Shown: positions 16,847 to 26,492, numbered from the stretch's first letter. The stretch is DNA of 58,076 nt from JACPFJ01 sp036504875 (GCA_036504875.1 DASXUK010000074.1:1-58076); one strand, 5' to 3'. Made by a program: numbers and translations. Notes: generated by a model not told the origin, from the sequence alone.

Positions 16847-16933
16847 TTACACCTCGACCCGGGCAGACGGCCTGAAATAAAAGCCGTACCAAAAGAAAAA
16901 GTAATAAGCATCAAAAAAGCGTTTTGGTTCCAT
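16847..16933 (-). promoter_or_regulatory. aroF leader peptide, rich in Phe/Tyr/Trp (attenuator ORF)
   Basis: A 28-codon ORF starts at ATG 16933 and stops at TAA 16847-16849. Twelve of its residues are aromatic, mostly in two runs: RFFDAYYFFFWYG and FYF. Such a run makes ribosome progress depend on charged Phe, Tyr and Trp tRNAs, as in phe and trp leaders. A hairpin (ACGGC / GCCGT) overlaps the end of the aromatic run, and the CCCGG after it could pair with the CCGGG of the terminator to form an antiterminator. No strong ribosome site is visible before the ATG. Confidence 0.8.
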
Positions 16934-16979
16934 AGTTAGTTAATAAATCACAGCCCTTGTTTGATTGTCAAGAACTTAT

Positions 16980-17921
16980 TTAAGTCAACTCATCAGCCAC
17001 ACTGACCAGGTAAGGGAGATCGGGCTTGGTCAAGATATGACTGGCGCCTAGTCCGATCCATTTGCGTTTGTTATCTTCGGAAGCCAGTGACGAAAAAATT
17101 ACCACCGGCAGTTCACTGAGGGTCTCTTCCTTGCGTACAAGTGAGGTCAGATGCAACCCATCCATCATTGGCATCTCAACATCGGTAATGAGCAGATTGA
17201 TATGGCTCCTGAAATCTGAACCATCCTGGCTACAGCGCTCCAGCCTCTGCTTGATCATATCCCAGGCCTCGGCTCCGTTTTCGGCCTCATTGACCTTATA
17301 TCCGGCCCCTCGCAAAGCAGAACACATGGTGTGACGAATAAAAGCGGAGTCGTCAGCAACCAGGATTGTTTTTTGGGCGCGCGTTTCGCACTCGGCAGCC
17401 CCCTCCAGTTGTGTTAGGTCTTCAATCGGTTTTAGCGCGCTTTCAGAGCACAACTCAGCCACAATTTTTTCAAAATCAAGAACCAATATGATGCGGTCAT
17501 CCATCTTTACCAGACCGGTTACCTGTTCGCTATGCACCGATCGAGAGGGTGGCTCGACGTTTTTCCAGGAAATGCGGTAGATACGCGAGACAGAGTGCAC
17601 CAACACGCCAACCATCAGGTTGTTGAACTCAAGTACCACTACACGGTCGGCATTCAGATCACCGGTATCTTTGCCGAGGACGCTGGCCAGATTTATAATG
17701 GTAATGACCTTGTCGCGCAGTTTGATCATTCCCTCTACGCCCGGCTTGGCATTAACGATCTTCGACATCAGCGGCAAGCGGATGATCTCACGCACCTTGG
17801 CCACATTAACGCCGTAATGGCAGGGTATTACGTTGCCATGCAAATCCATTTCGTCAATTCTGAACTCTACTATTTCAAGCTCGTTGGTATCACTCTCAAG
17901 TAGTATGTTTGACTGATTCAT
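16980..17921 (-). CDS. cheV: CheV-type coupling protein (CheW-REC)
   Basis: This 313-residue protein joins a CheW-like domain (about 10-165: FRIDEMDLHGNVIPCHYGVNVAKVREI as a region, then GMIKLRDKVITIINL) to a receiver domain (about 190-313) with phospho-acceptor Asp in LLITDVEMPMMDG and a KPDLPYL lysine. CheV couples chemoreceptors to CheA and can be phosphorylated to tune adaptation. It stands alone here, divergent from trpE and about 27 kb from the main che cluster. AGGGG precedes the ATG. The assignment is firm; which receptor array it serves is unknown. Confidence 0.92.
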   Translation of the reverse strand: MNQSNILLESDTNELEIVEFRIDEMDLHGNVIPCHYGVNVAKVREIIRLPLMSKIVNAKPGVEGMIKLRDKVITIINLASVLGKDTGDLNADRVVVLEFNNLMVGVLVHSVSRIYRISWKNVEPPSRSVHSEQVTGLVKMDDRIILVLDFEKIVAELCSESALKPIEDLTQLEGAAECETRAQKTILVADDSAFIRHTMCSALRGAGYKVNEAENGAEAWDMIKQRLERCSQDGSDFRSHINLLITDVEMPMMDGLHLTSLVRKEETLSELPVVIFSSLASEDNKRKWIGLGASHILTKPDLPYLVSVADELT

Positions 17922-18024
17922 CGGTTTTACCCCTAAAAAAATTTGCGCAACTATAACATGAAACTAAGCGAAATAATGCAGCAAAAAATGCAGGGAGGCC
18001 TAAATGCTTATAAATCCGCTGAAC

Positions 18025-18053
18025 TTGACACCTCGCGGCAGCTGTGCTAGCTT
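18025..18053 (+). promoter_or_regulatory. Sigma-70 promoter of trpE
   Basis: TTGACA at 18025-18030, a 17-bp spacer and TAGCTT at 18048-18053 lie just upstream of trpE. The start codon follows about 30 bp later, so there is no room for a trp-type attenuator. Confidence 0.65.
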
Positions 18054-18083
18054 TTTTCATTCTAATCTAGCGTCGGAGATATC

Positions 18084-19559
18084 ATGTATTCGCCCAACAA
18101 AGCTACATTTCACTCCTTAGCCCGTCAGGGCAATCTCATTCCGGTCTATCGCGAGATCATGGCGGACATGGACACCCCTGTTACCGCCTTCAAAAAACTT
18201 GATGACGGCCGGTTTTCTTTTCTTCTGGAGAGTATCGAAGGGGGTGAAAAATGGGCCCGCTACAGCTTCTTGGGTTCCAGTCCTTCATTGATCGTCCGCT
18301 CCAAGGGTAAAGATGTCGAAATAATCGAAAATGGCGTTACCTGCAAGCTCATCTCCGAGGATCCATTGGGTTGCATCCGCGATGTACTGGCACGTTATAA
18401 CCCAGTCGAAGTTGAAGGAATACCCCGTTTCTTCGGGGGTGCGGTCGGCTACCTGGGTTACGACATGGTACGTCATTTTGAGCAACTGCCAAGCCAAAAA
18501 CCGGCTTTAATTGATGCCTATGATGCCTATTTTTTAATTACCGATACGATCGTAATTTTCGATAATGTGCGTCAGAAAATCAAGGTTGTCTCCAATGCCC
18601 ATTTAGATGGCGACACTACGCCTGAACAGGCCTATTCAGCGGCCACTGAAAAAATCGAGGCGATTATCGCCCGACTGCGAACACCACTCAAGGCCGAAAG
18701 CACCTGCGCCTCGACAAGAAAAGTAGAACTGCGCTCCAATGTGGCTCGTGAGGATTTTGAAACTGCGGTAGAAAAAGCCAAGGAATACGTGCGGGCCGGC
18801 GACATCATTCAGGTTGTGCTCTCGCAACGCTTCAGCGGCGAACTTTCTGCCGATCCGCTGGATATCTATCGCGTGCTGCGGACCCTCAATCCATCACCAT
18901 ATATGTTTTTCCTGCGGTTGGACGATACCGTCATCGCCGGTGCCTCGCCCGAGGTGATGGTGCGTAAGGAGGGCAGTCGGGTGGAACTGCGGCCGATTGC
19001 CGGAACGCGTCCGCGCGGCGTTACTACAGAGGAGGATGCACGGCTGGCCGAGGAGTTGCTGGCCGATCCCAAGGAGCGAGCCGAGCATGTCATGCTGGTG
19101 GATCTGGGGCGAAATGATCTGGGGCGGGTTTGTGCCACCAGTACTGTAAAAGTGTCCGAATTGATGGTTATCGAACGCTACTCGCACGTCATGCATATTG
19201 TCTCAAACGTACAAGGCCAGTTAAAAGCAGACATGGACGCCTTTGATCTGGTGCGGGCCACCTTTCCGGCCGGCACCCTCTCGGGTGCACCCAAGGTCAG
19301 GGCGATGGAGATCATCGACGAGCTGGAACCTGTGCGGCGCGAAGTTTATGGCGGCGCAGTCGGTTATTTCTCCTTTTCAGGCAACATGGATCTGGCCATT
19401 GCTATCCGGACCCTGGTCATCAAGGATGGCCAAGTCCACCTTCAGGCCGGGGCCGGCATCGTGGCCGACTCCGATCCGTCAGCCGAATGGCAGGAAACCG
19501 TCAATAAGGGCATGGCTGTTATGAAGGCAATTGAACTGGCCGAGAAAGGGATCGAATAA
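18084..19559 (+). CDS. trpE: Anthranilate synthase component I
   Basis: The 491-residue chorismate-utilising enzyme turns chorismate into anthranilate using ammonia from TrpG. The N-terminal LLES motif (SFLLESIEGG), part of the tryptophan feedback site, is present. So are the catalytic-domain signatures IQVVLSQRF, PSPYMFFLR, GASPEVM, PIAGTRPRG, RNDLGRV and LSGAPKVRAMEIIDELE. GGAG precedes the ATG. Its TAA is immediately followed by the ATG of trpG, so the two subunits are coupled. The trpD, trpC, trpF, trpB and trpA genes are not in the window downstream. Confidence 0.95.
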   Translation: MYSPNKATFHSLARQGNLIPVYREIMADMDTPVTAFKKLDDGRFSFLLESIEGGEKWARYSFLGSSPSLIVRSKGKDVEIIENGVTCKLISEDPLGCIRDVLARYNPVEVEGIPRFFGGAVGYLGYDMVRHFEQLPSQKPALIDAYDAYFLITDTIVIFDNVRQKIKVVSNAHLDGDTTPEQAYSAATEKIEAIIARLRTPLKAESTCASTRKVELRSNVAREDFETAVEKAKEYVRAGDIIQVVLSQRFSGELSADPLDIYRVLRTLNPSPYMFFLRLDDTVIAGASPEVMVRKEGSRVELRPIAGTRPRGVTTEEDARLAEELLADPKERAEHVMLVDLGRNDLGRVCATSTVKVSELMVIERYSHVMHIVSNVQGQLKADMDAFDLVRATFPAGTLSGAPKVRAMEIIDELEPVRREVYGGAVGYFSFSGNMDLAIAIRTLVIKDGQVHLQAGAGIVADSDPSAEWQETVNKGMAVMKAIELAEKGIE

Positions 19560-20153
19560 ATGCTCCTGATGATCGATAACTACGATTCGTTTACCTACAA
19601 CATCGTCCAATACCTGGGCCAGTTGGGTCAGGATGTGCAGGTTCACCGCAATGACCGCATCACCCTGGAAGAAATCGAGGCCCTTAAACCGGAGCGCCTG
19701 GTGATCTCTCCCGGTCCCTGTTCACCCGAGGCCGCCGGTATCTCGATCCCGGCCATCCGGCATTTTGCCGGAAAAATACCGATCCTGGGGGTCTGCCTTG
19801 GCCACCAATCCATCGGCGCCGCTTTTGGTGGCGAAGTAGTGCGCAGCGTTTCGCTGATGCACGGCAAGACATCTCCCATCCATCATGATGAAAAAGAGCT
19901 GTTCCAAGGCCTGCCCAACCCCTTTAACGCCACGCGCTATCACTCACTGGTTGTGCAAAGATCTACCCTGCCGGAGTGCCTTGAGGTAACGGCCTGGGTC
20001 GAGAATGGCGAGATCATGGGCATGCGGCACCGGGAACTTCCCATTTGGGGTGTTCAGTTCCACCCCGAATCGATCCTCACCGAAGGTGGCATGGACCTCC
20101 TCGCCAATTTCCTCAAGATTAGCGACAACCTGAATCTCTTGAAGCGCACCTGA
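19560..20153 (+). CDS. trpG: Anthranilate synthase component II (glutamine amidotransferase)
   Basis: A 197-residue class I glutamine amidotransferase that feeds ammonia to TrpE. The nucleophile is in GVCLGHQ, and the His-Glu pair in VQFHPESILTEGG completes the triad. DNYDSFTYNIVQYL and ISPGPCSP are family signatures. It directly abuts trpE with no gap. Because pabA and trpG are the same family, the protein may also serve aminodeoxychorismate synthase. The position next to trpE makes TrpG the primary name. Confidence 0.93.
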   Translation: MLLMIDNYDSFTYNIVQYLGQLGQDVQVHRNDRITLEEIEALKPERLVISPGPCSPEAAGISIPAIRHFAGKIPILGVCLGHQSIGAAFGGEVVRSVSLMHGKTSPIHHDEKELFQGLPNPFNATRYHSLVVQRSTLPECLEVTAWVENGEIMGMRHRELPIWGVQFHPESILTEGGMDLLANFLKISDNLNLLKRT

Positions 20154-20174
20154 ACCTCCTGAAGCTGATCGTGA

Positions 20175-20180
20175 TATAAT
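20175..20180 (+). promoter_or_regulatory. Possible -10 box upstream of the dienelactone hydrolase
   Basis: A perfect TATAAT occurs 39 bp before the start codon in the short trpG-hydrolase gap. No good -35 box is visible at the right distance, so an independent promoter is only possible. Confidence 0.3.
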
Positions 20181-20218
20181 TTATTGCAGATAGAAACCAA
20201 TCACGATAGGAGGTCGTC

Positions 20219-20998
20219 ATGAAAAAACTATCCTTCCTTCTTCTGGCTGTCCTCAGCCTGGCTATAAATGCCGAAGCCGCCGTAAAAACCAAATATATCG
20301 AATATAAGCAGGGCAATACCATACTGGAAGGCTATCTGGCCTGGGATAACGCCAAGACCGGCAAACGCCCCGGCGTATTGGTGGTGCATGAGTGGACCGG
20401 TCTGGGACCGTATGTACAAAAACGGGCCGAGATGCTGGCCGGGCTGGGCTATGTGGCTTTTGCCGCGGACATATACGGCAAGGGTATCAGGCCAGCAAGC
20501 CAGGCCGAAGCGGCCAAGATCGCCACTATATACAAGGATGACCGGTCCCTGATGAGGGCCAGGGCCAGAGCAGCTCTGGACACGCTCAAGGCCCAGCAAA
20601 ATGTTGACCAGAAGCGTCTAGCCGCCATCGGCTACTGCTTCGGCGGCACAACCGTCCTGGAGTTGGCTCGCGATGGCGCCGATATCAAGGGTGTAGCCAG
20701 CTTCCACGGGGGTCTCTCAACCCCCAAACCGGAAGATGCCCGTAATATCAAGGCCAAGGTACTGGCTATGCATGGCGCTGACGATCCTTTCGTGAAGCCG
20801 GACGAGGTAACGACTTTCCAGCAGGAGATGCGAGCCGCCAAGGTTGACTGGCAGTTCATCACCTACGGCAATGCCGTGCACAGTTTCACCAATCCTGAAG
20901 CGGGTACGGAAAACAGCAAAGGGGCCGCTTACAATGAAAAAGCCGATCTGCGTTCCTGGGAGGCCATGAAGCAGTTTTTTGCCGAGATATTCAAATAA
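20219..20998 (+). CDS. Exported dienelactone-hydrolase-family alpha/beta hydrolase
   Basis: A 259-residue protein with a Sec signal peptide (KKLSFLLLAVLSLAINAEAA) and a DLH alpha/beta-hydrolase fold. The triad is visible as Cys in GYCFGG, Asp in HGADDPFV and His in NAVHSFTNP. The oxyanion segment is VHEWTGLGPYVQKRAEMLA. Family members hydrolyse lactones or esters; the true substrate of these exported forms is unknown. AGGAGG lies six bases before the ATG. A strong terminator follows at 21023-21056. It is next to trpEG, but the signal peptide argues against a direct part in tryptophan synthesis. Confidence 0.85.
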   Translation: MKKLSFLLLAVLSLAINAEAAVKTKYIEYKQGNTILEGYLAWDNAKTGKRPGVLVVHEWTGLGPYVQKRAEMLAGLGYVAFAADIYGKGIRPASQAEAAKIATIYKDDRSLMRARARAALDTLKAQQNVDQKRLAAIGYCFGGTTVLELARDGADIKGVASFHGGLSTPKPEDARNIKAKVLAMHGADDPFVKPDEVTTFQQEMRAAKVDWQFITYGNAVHSFTNPEAGTENSKGAAYNEKADLRSWEAMKQFFAEIFK

Positions 20999-21022
20999 GA
21001 GCTAATTTAATCATGTTTTTTG

Positions 21023-21056
21023 CAGGGGGAGGTTGCATAATCCCCCTGTTTTTTTT
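21023..21056 (+). terminator. Rho-independent terminator after the hydrolase gene
   Basis: Stem CAGGGGGA / TCCCCCTG with a 10-base loop, followed by eight Ts. It separates the trpEG-hydrolase unit from valS. Confidence 0.9.
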
Positions 21057-21153
21057 ATAGTGGCTGATCTTAAATTTTAAAGCTAAACTCAGACAGATAA
21101 TTTAATAGCGGCTGGCATCGGTCGGCCGATTCAAAAAAAGGTATTTAACTCTC

Positions 21154-23814
21154 ATGACTAAAGAGCTTGCCAAAGGTTACGAACCACACGACGTTGAGAA
21201 GAGATGGTATGCCGAATGGGAAACAAAGGGTTATTTCCACGCCGAGGCTGCCTCGGACAAGAAAGCCTATTCAATAGTAATCCCCCCTCCCAATGTCACC
21301 GGTGCCTTGCACATGGGGCATGCGTTGAACAATACCTTGCAAGATATCCTCTGCCGCTGGAAGCGCATGCAGGGCTATAATGTTCTTTGGATGCCGGGCA
21401 CCGACCATGCCGGCATTGCCACACAAAACGTGGTAGAGCGGCAACTGACATCCGAAAAAAAGGACCGTTTCGAGCTCGGGCGCGAGGCCTTTATTGATCG
21501 GGTTTGGAAATGGAAGGCCGAGTCCGGCGGCCAGATCATCGGTCAGTTGAAACGCCTGGGCGCTTCCTGCGACTGGGAACGGGAACGCTTCACCATGGAC
21601 GAAGGTCTGTCCAAGGCGGTCCGCACGGTTTTCGTCAAGCTATACGAGGACGGGCTGATCTATCGCGACAACCGCCTGATCAACTGGTGTCCCCGCTGCC
21701 ACACCGCTTTATCGGATATCGAGGTCGAGCACGAGGACCAGAAGGGGCACCTCTGGCACATCCGCTACCCGGTGGCCGGGGAAGCGGGAAAGTATGTCGT
21801 GGTGGCCACCACCCGACCTGAGACCATGCTGGGTGATACCGCCGTGGCGGTGCACCCCGATGATGAGCGTTATCAACACCTGATCGGCAAAAAGGTCATA
21901 CTGCCGCTGATCAATCGCGAGATTCCGGTAGTTGCCGACGATTACGTGGACCGCGAGTTCGGCACCGGAGTGGTTAAGATCACTCCGGCCCATGACTTCA
22001 ACGACTTTGAGGTCGGGCTGCGCCATGGGCTGGACAAGATCAATGTCCTGGACGAGTCGGGCATTATCAACTCAGCCGGAAGGCAGTACGAAGGCATGGA
22101 CCGCTTCGAAGCCCGCAAAAGGATCGTTGCCGAGCTGGAAGAGTCCGGGCTTTTGGAGAAAATTGACGATCATGCCATGGCAGTTGGCGGCTGCTACCGC
22201 TGCAAAACAGTAGTGGAGCCGTACCTTTCGCTGCAGTGGTATGTCAAGGTCGCCCCGCTGGCCGAGCCGGCCCTGCGAGCTGTAAAGGAAGGCAAAACCC
22301 GCATCCTGCCAAAACAGTGGGAAAACACCTACTATGACTGGATGGAGAATATCCGCGACTGGTGCATCTCGCGCCAGATCTGGTGGGGGCATCGCATTCC
22401 GGCCTGGTTTTGCGACCACTGCGGCGAGATCACTGTGGCCATGGAAGATCCTAACAAATGTTCAAAATGCGGCAGCGACGAGATCCGTCAGGAGACAGAT
22501 GTCCTCGACACCTGGTTCTCTTCGGCGCTGTGGCCTTTTTCTACCATGGGCTGGCCGGACAAGACCCCTGAGCTGGCCACATTCTATCCGACCTCCTGCC
22601 TGATTACCGGCTTTGACATACTTTTTTTCTGGGTGGCCCGCATGATGATGATGGGGTTGCACTTCATGAAGGAGGTGCCGTTCACGGATGTCTACATTCA
22701 TGCCCTTGTGCGCGATGCCCAGGGACAGAAGATGAGCAAGTCCAAAGGCAATGTTATCGACCCGCTGACCATCATCGAGCAGTACGGCACTGACGCCTTC
22801 CGCTTCACCTTGGCCGCCTTTGCCGCCCAGGGACGCGACATTAAACTGGCCGAGGAACGCATCGCCGGTTATCGCAACTTTTGCAACAAGGTTTGGAATG
22901 CGGCCCGTTTTACTATGATGAACCTGCAGGACTTTGACCCCGACGCGATAAAACTTGAGGAACTGGTTCTGTCCCAGGGGGACAAATGGATTCTGCACCG
23001 CCTGAATGAGACCGCCCGGATGGTGGATGAGACCCTGACCGGATACCGCTACAACGAGAGTGCCATGACGCTGTACCAGTTCACTTGGAGCGAGTTCTGC
23101 GACTGGTATGTTGAACTGGCCAAAAAAGACCTTTATGGCACTGACGCGGATCGAAGGCGCACTACCCAGTATGTACTCTGGTACACCCTGGAAAACCTGC
23201 TGCGGCTGTTGCACCCTTTCATGCCTTTTATCACCGAGGAGATCTGGCAGGCCTTGCCGGGCAATAAAACTGTCCCCAGCATCATGTTGGCCCCCTACCC
23301 CGCCGCGACCTCCCGGCTGGATTTCTCTCAGGCGGCCGCCGATATGGAACTGGTTATGGCGGTCATCAGCGGCATCCGCAACATCCGTGGCGAAATGGAG
23401 GTTCCCCCCAGCCGGGAGATCGCCGTGATCCTGTCTTGCGCTAGCTACGAAAGCCAAACTCTGATGAAACATAACGAGGGCGCTGTCATGGCACTGGCCC
23501 GCGTCTCTGACCTGGCCATTGGCCAGGGACTGGACAAACCCGAGGATGCCTCGATCCAGGTAGCTGGAGACGTGCAGATCTTTGTGCCGCTCAAGGGATT
23601 GGTCAATATCCAGGAAGAGGAAAATCGTCTCTTGAAAGAAATTGCCAAGATCGAGAAAGAAATCCAGATGTTCTCGAACAAGCTGGCCAACCCCAGCTTT
23701 GTAGACCGCGCCCCGGCGGATGTGGTGGCCAAAGAGCGTGAAAAGCTGGACGAGGTGACCTGCAAGAAGCAGGTACTTGTGGATAGCCTGGGGAAAATAC
23801 AAAATTTAAAATAA
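21154..23814 (+). CDS. valS: Valyl-tRNA synthetase
   Basis: The 886-residue class Ia synthetase charges tRNA-Val. The HIGH-type motif is PPPNVTGALHMGH (near residue 50). The KMSKS loop is GQKMSKSKGN (near 525). The CP1 editing domain (TTRPETMLGDTAVAVHP) lies between, and the C-terminal coiled coil (about 815-886) contacts tRNA. Zinc-ribbon-like CxxC pairs occur in the connective region (CDHCGE ... CSKCGS). A weak AAAGG ribosome site precedes the ATG. nadK and recN follow closely on the same strand and are probably co-transcribed. No T-box or other leader RNA is visible. Confidence 0.97.
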   Translation: MTKELAKGYEPHDVEKRWYAEWETKGYFHAEAASDKKAYSIVIPPPNVTGALHMGHALNNTLQDILCRWKRMQGYNVLWMPGTDHAGIATQNVVERQLTSEKKDRFELGREAFIDRVWKWKAESGGQIIGQLKRLGASCDWERERFTMDEGLSKAVRTVFVKLYEDGLIYRDNRLINWCPRCHTALSDIEVEHEDQKGHLWHIRYPVAGEAGKYVVVATTRPETMLGDTAVAVHPDDERYQHLIGKKVILPLINREIPVVADDYVDREFGTGVVKITPAHDFNDFEVGLRHGLDKINVLDESGIINSAGRQYEGMDRFEARKRIVAELEESGLLEKIDDHAMAVGGCYRCKTVVEPYLSLQWYVKVAPLAEPALRAVKEGKTRILPKQWENTYYDWMENIRDWCISRQIWWGHRIPAWFCDHCGEITVAMEDPNKCSKCGSDEIRQETDVLDTWFSSALWPFSTMGWPDKTPELATFYPTSCLITGFDILFFWVARMMMMGLHFMKEVPFTDVYIHALVRDAQGQKMSKSKGNVIDPLTIIEQYGTDAFRFTLAAFAAQGRDIKLAEERIAGYRNFCNKVWNAARFTMMNLQDFDPDAIKLEELVLSQGDKWILHRLNETARMVDETLTGYRYNESAMTLYQFTWSEFCDWYVELAKKDLYGTDADRRRTTQYVLWYTLENLLRLLHPFMPFITEEIWQALPGNKTVPSIMLAPYPAATSRLDFSQAAADMELVMAVISGIRNIRGEMEVPPSREIAVILSCASYESQTLMKHNEGAVMALARVSDLAIGQGLDKPEDASIQVAGDVQIFVPLKGLVNIQEEENRLLKEIAKIEKEIQMFSNKLANPSFVDRAPADVVAKEREKLDEVTCKKQVLVDSLGKIQNLK

Positions 23815-23839
23815 CAACTAATTGTCATACAGGAAATTT

Positions 23840-24703
23840 ATGCAGATCCAGAATGTAGCCGTATTTGCCAAAATGCACGACCCGCGCTGCCAGGTGGTCG
23901 CTCAGGACCTGGTCAATTGGCTGAAGCAGAGAAATTGCCTTCCGCTGGTTGAGACACAGTTGGCCCAGCGAATCGGATATCCCAATGGCCTTGAAACTGC
24001 GGAGATCCGCGAACAAGCCGAGATGGTAGTGGTTTTAGGGGGTGACGGCACCCTGATCTCGGTGGCGCGGCTTTTCAGCGGCAAGTACGTTCCGATCCTG
24101 GGTGTCAATCTGGGCAGCCTCGGGTTTCTGACCGAGGTAACCGTGGATGAGCTGTATCCCCTGTTGGAAAGCTGCCTGGAAGGAAATCCGCGCGTCTCCG
24201 ACCGGATGATGCTTGAGGTAACGGTTTTTCGCGACAACAAGGAGATCGACAAGACCCATGTCTTAAATGACATGGTCATCAACAAAGGCGCTTTAGCGCG
24301 GATTGTCGACCTGGAAACCCGGGTCAATCGGCATACCCTGACCACCTTCAAGGCCGATGGCCTGATTGTTTCCACACCCACCGGCTCTACCGGCTATTCG
24401 ATGTCGGCTGGTGGGCCGATCATCCACCCTTTGATGAGCTGCATCGTTATCACTCCGATCTGTCCCCACACCTTGACCAACCGTCCGATCGTTGTCACCG
24501 ACGAATCAACTGTCTCTATTACGATCGCCTCTGATTATGATGAAAAGGTTTACCTGACCCTGGACGGTCAGGTCGGCTTTCGTCTGATGCAGGGGGATAC
24601 CATCGAGGTCAGGCGTGCTTTGAAAACAACCGCTCTGGTCATGTCCACCGAGCGTGATTATTTTGAGATTTTACGGACCAAACTCAAGTGGGGCGAGAGA
24701 TAA
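23840..24703 (+). CDS. nadK: NAD kinase
   Basis: This 287-residue enzyme phosphorylates NAD to NADP using ATP or polyphosphate. Diagnostic motifs are GGDGTLISVARLF, NDMVINKGALARIVDLE and TPTGSTGYSMSAGGPIIHP. I chose ATG 23840 because AGGAAA lies just upstream and the first strand (NVAVFAKM) then begins at once; the frame extends 18 bases further upstream without a ribosome site. It lies 25 bp after valS and 9 bp before recN. The nadK-recN pairing is conserved in many bacteria. Confidence 0.95.
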   Translation: MQIQNVAVFAKMHDPRCQVVAQDLVNWLKQRNCLPLVETQLAQRIGYPNGLETAEIREQAEMVVVLGGDGTLISVARLFSGKYVPILGVNLGSLGFLTEVTVDELYPLLESCLEGNPRVSDRMMLEVTVFRDNKEIDKTHVLNDMVINKGALARIVDLETRVNRHTLTTFKADGLIVSTPTGSTGYSMSAGGPIIHPLMSCIVITPICPHTLTNRPIVVTDESTVSITIASDYDEKVYLTLDGQVGFRLMQGDTIEVRRALKTTALVMSTERDYFEILRTKLKWGER

Positions 24704-24712
24704 CCATAATCT

Positions 24713-26383
24713 ATGCTGACTGACCTCTCCATCAAAAACATTGCCATCATCGACAGCCTGCAACTCTCTTTGCGAGGCGGGCTAACGATCTTGACCGGCG
24801 AAACCGGGGCTGGTAAATCGATCATCATTGATGCTGTTGGACTCATCATGGGGGCCAGAGCATCCGGGGATTTGATTCGTTCCGGCACTGATGAGGCCAC
24901 AGTCGAGGCTATTTTTGACATCTCCAACCGCCCCGAGCTGCAGCAACAACTCTTAGAGGCTGGTCTTGAAACCGGGGATGAGCTGCTCGTCAAGAGATCC
25001 ATCTCCCGCTCCGGCAAGAATCGGATCTTCGTCAACGGCGGCCTGGCAACACTCGCACTGCTGACGGATCTGTCCCGGCGCCTGATCAACATCTATGGTC
25101 AGCATGAATCACAGACCCTGCTCAGACCCGAGAATCACCTGTTATTACTGGACGCGTTCGGTGGCACTGCAAGTTCACGGGATAAATTTACCGCAACCTG
25201 TAAAGAGCTGCAAGTACTCCAGGGACGACTGGATCATCTTGATCAAGAAGAACGTGAAACCGCTCGCAAGCTTGATCTGCTCTCCTTTCAATCGGCCGAG
25301 ATAGCTGCTGCGCAACTACAACCGGGTGAAGAAGAAGAGTTGGAGGAGCGCAGGCAGGTTCTAGCCAGCGCTGACAAACTGGGTGGAACCAGTATTGACG
25401 CATTTGAACGTCTATATGGGGGTGATGGCGCCATCTTGGGACAGTTGCGCAGGATTGCTGCTTCGATCACTGATTTGGCAGTTATCGACCAAGGGCTGAA
25501 TGAGCTGGCCAAAAGCATGGAGGATGCCTATCTGCAGCTGGAGGATTCCGCCATCAGCCTACGGGACTATGCCTCCCGTATTGAGGCTGATCCGGCTAGC
25601 CTGCAGCGGGTCGAGGACCGCCTGGATCAGATTGGACGGCTCAAGAAGAAGTATGGGGCAACTGTAGCAGCCATTCTGGTTTACCATAAAGAGATAAATG
25701 ACGAACTGGATCAGTTGCGGAGCCGGGAACTGGATCGCAGCAAGCTGGTCTCCATGCGTGACGAGCTGGATAATGACCTGCGCCGAATGGGTGCATTGCT
25801 GACCACGCAACGCACCAAAGCTGCAAGATCATTGCAAAAGGCTTTACAGACCGAGGCCCAGCAACTCGCTATGAAGAATGCCGTGTTTGAGATAGCACTA
25901 GAGTCGCTTGGTGAACCTCGCCTCACCGGATATGACAAGGTAGAATTCCTGTTTTCACCCAATCCCGGCGAAGCCCCGCGCCCAATAGCCAGGATCGCCT
26001 CTGGAGGAGAACTCTCCCGCCTGATGCTGGCTATTAAACAGGTTCTACCGGAAGGGGATGTCCCGACCCTCGTATTTGATGAGGTGGACAGCGGTATTGG
26101 CGGGGCAACCTCTGAGATGGTCGGCAGAAAGCTGAAAACGGTTGCTAAAAGCCAGCAGGTTTTATGTATCACCCATCTGCCTCAGGTAGCCGTATTTGCC
26201 GATCAGCATCTGTTGGTCGAAAAACAGCTGGCTGAAGGCAGAACCTCAACCCAGGTGGTTGTGCTGGACCAGACTGAGCGTACTCGTGAGGTGGCACGAA
26301 TGCTGGCCGGAGCTACCATTACCGAATCTGCGGTTTCACATGCAGCCGAGATGTTGATAGCAGCGGCATCCCCCACCGTGTAA
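24713..26383 (+). CDS. recN: DNA repair protein RecN
   Basis: A 556-residue SMC-like ATPase used in double-strand break repair. The Walker A motif is TGETGAGKSIIIDA near residue 30. The ABC signature is ASGGELSRLMLAIKQ, and Walker B is LVFDEVDSGIGG in the C-terminal third. The central 160-370 region is coiled coil. The N-terminal LTDLSIKNIAIID is typical of RecN, and the length is normal. It is the last gene of the valS-nadK-recN run. I see no LexA-type box in the 9-bp spacer, so any SOS control must act further upstream. Confidence 0.96.
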   Translation: MLTDLSIKNIAIIDSLQLSLRGGLTILTGETGAGKSIIIDAVGLIMGARASGDLIRSGTDEATVEAIFDISNRPELQQQLLEAGLETGDELLVKRSISRSGKNRIFVNGGLATLALLTDLSRRLINIYGQHESQTLLRPENHLLLLDAFGGTASSRDKFTATCKELQVLQGRLDHLDQEERETARKLDLLSFQSAEIAAAQLQPGEEEELEERRQVLASADKLGGTSIDAFERLYGGDGAILGQLRRIAASITDLAVIDQGLNELAKSMEDAYLQLEDSAISLRDYASRIEADPASLQRVEDRLDQIGRLKKKYGATVAAILVYHKEINDELDQLRSRELDRSKLVSMRDELDNDLRRMGALLTTQRTKAARSLQKALQTEAQQLAMKNAVFEIALESLGEPRLTGYDKVEFLFSPNPGEAPRPIARIASGGELSRLMLAIKQVLPEGDVPTLVFDEVDSGIGGATSEMVGRKLKTVAKSQQVLCITHLPQVAVFADQHLLVEKQLAEGRTSTQVVVLDQTERTREVARMLAGATITESAVSHAAEMLIAAASPTV

Positions 26384-26429
26384 ACCTTTTACTTCTAGCC
26401 GGCAAACTGATGAAATACCTGATTGAAGG

Positions 26430-26492
26430 TTGACTTTGTAAACCAGCCTGTGCTATGCAAATTCTTCTTAAAATCAATAGTTTAAATATAAT
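26430..26492 (+). promoter_or_regulatory. Candidate promoters of the acyl-CoA synthetase gene
   Basis: Two candidates lie in the recN-synthetase gap: TTGACT-N18-TATGCA (26430-26459), and a perfect TATAAT at 26487-26492 with a poor -35. Either could drive the gene that starts at 26526. Confidence 0.35.

Noticed and set aside
22462..23802. 446-codon open frame antisense to valS
   Set aside because: Same reasoning; valS motifs cover this stretch and the antisense product is low-complexity in appearance.
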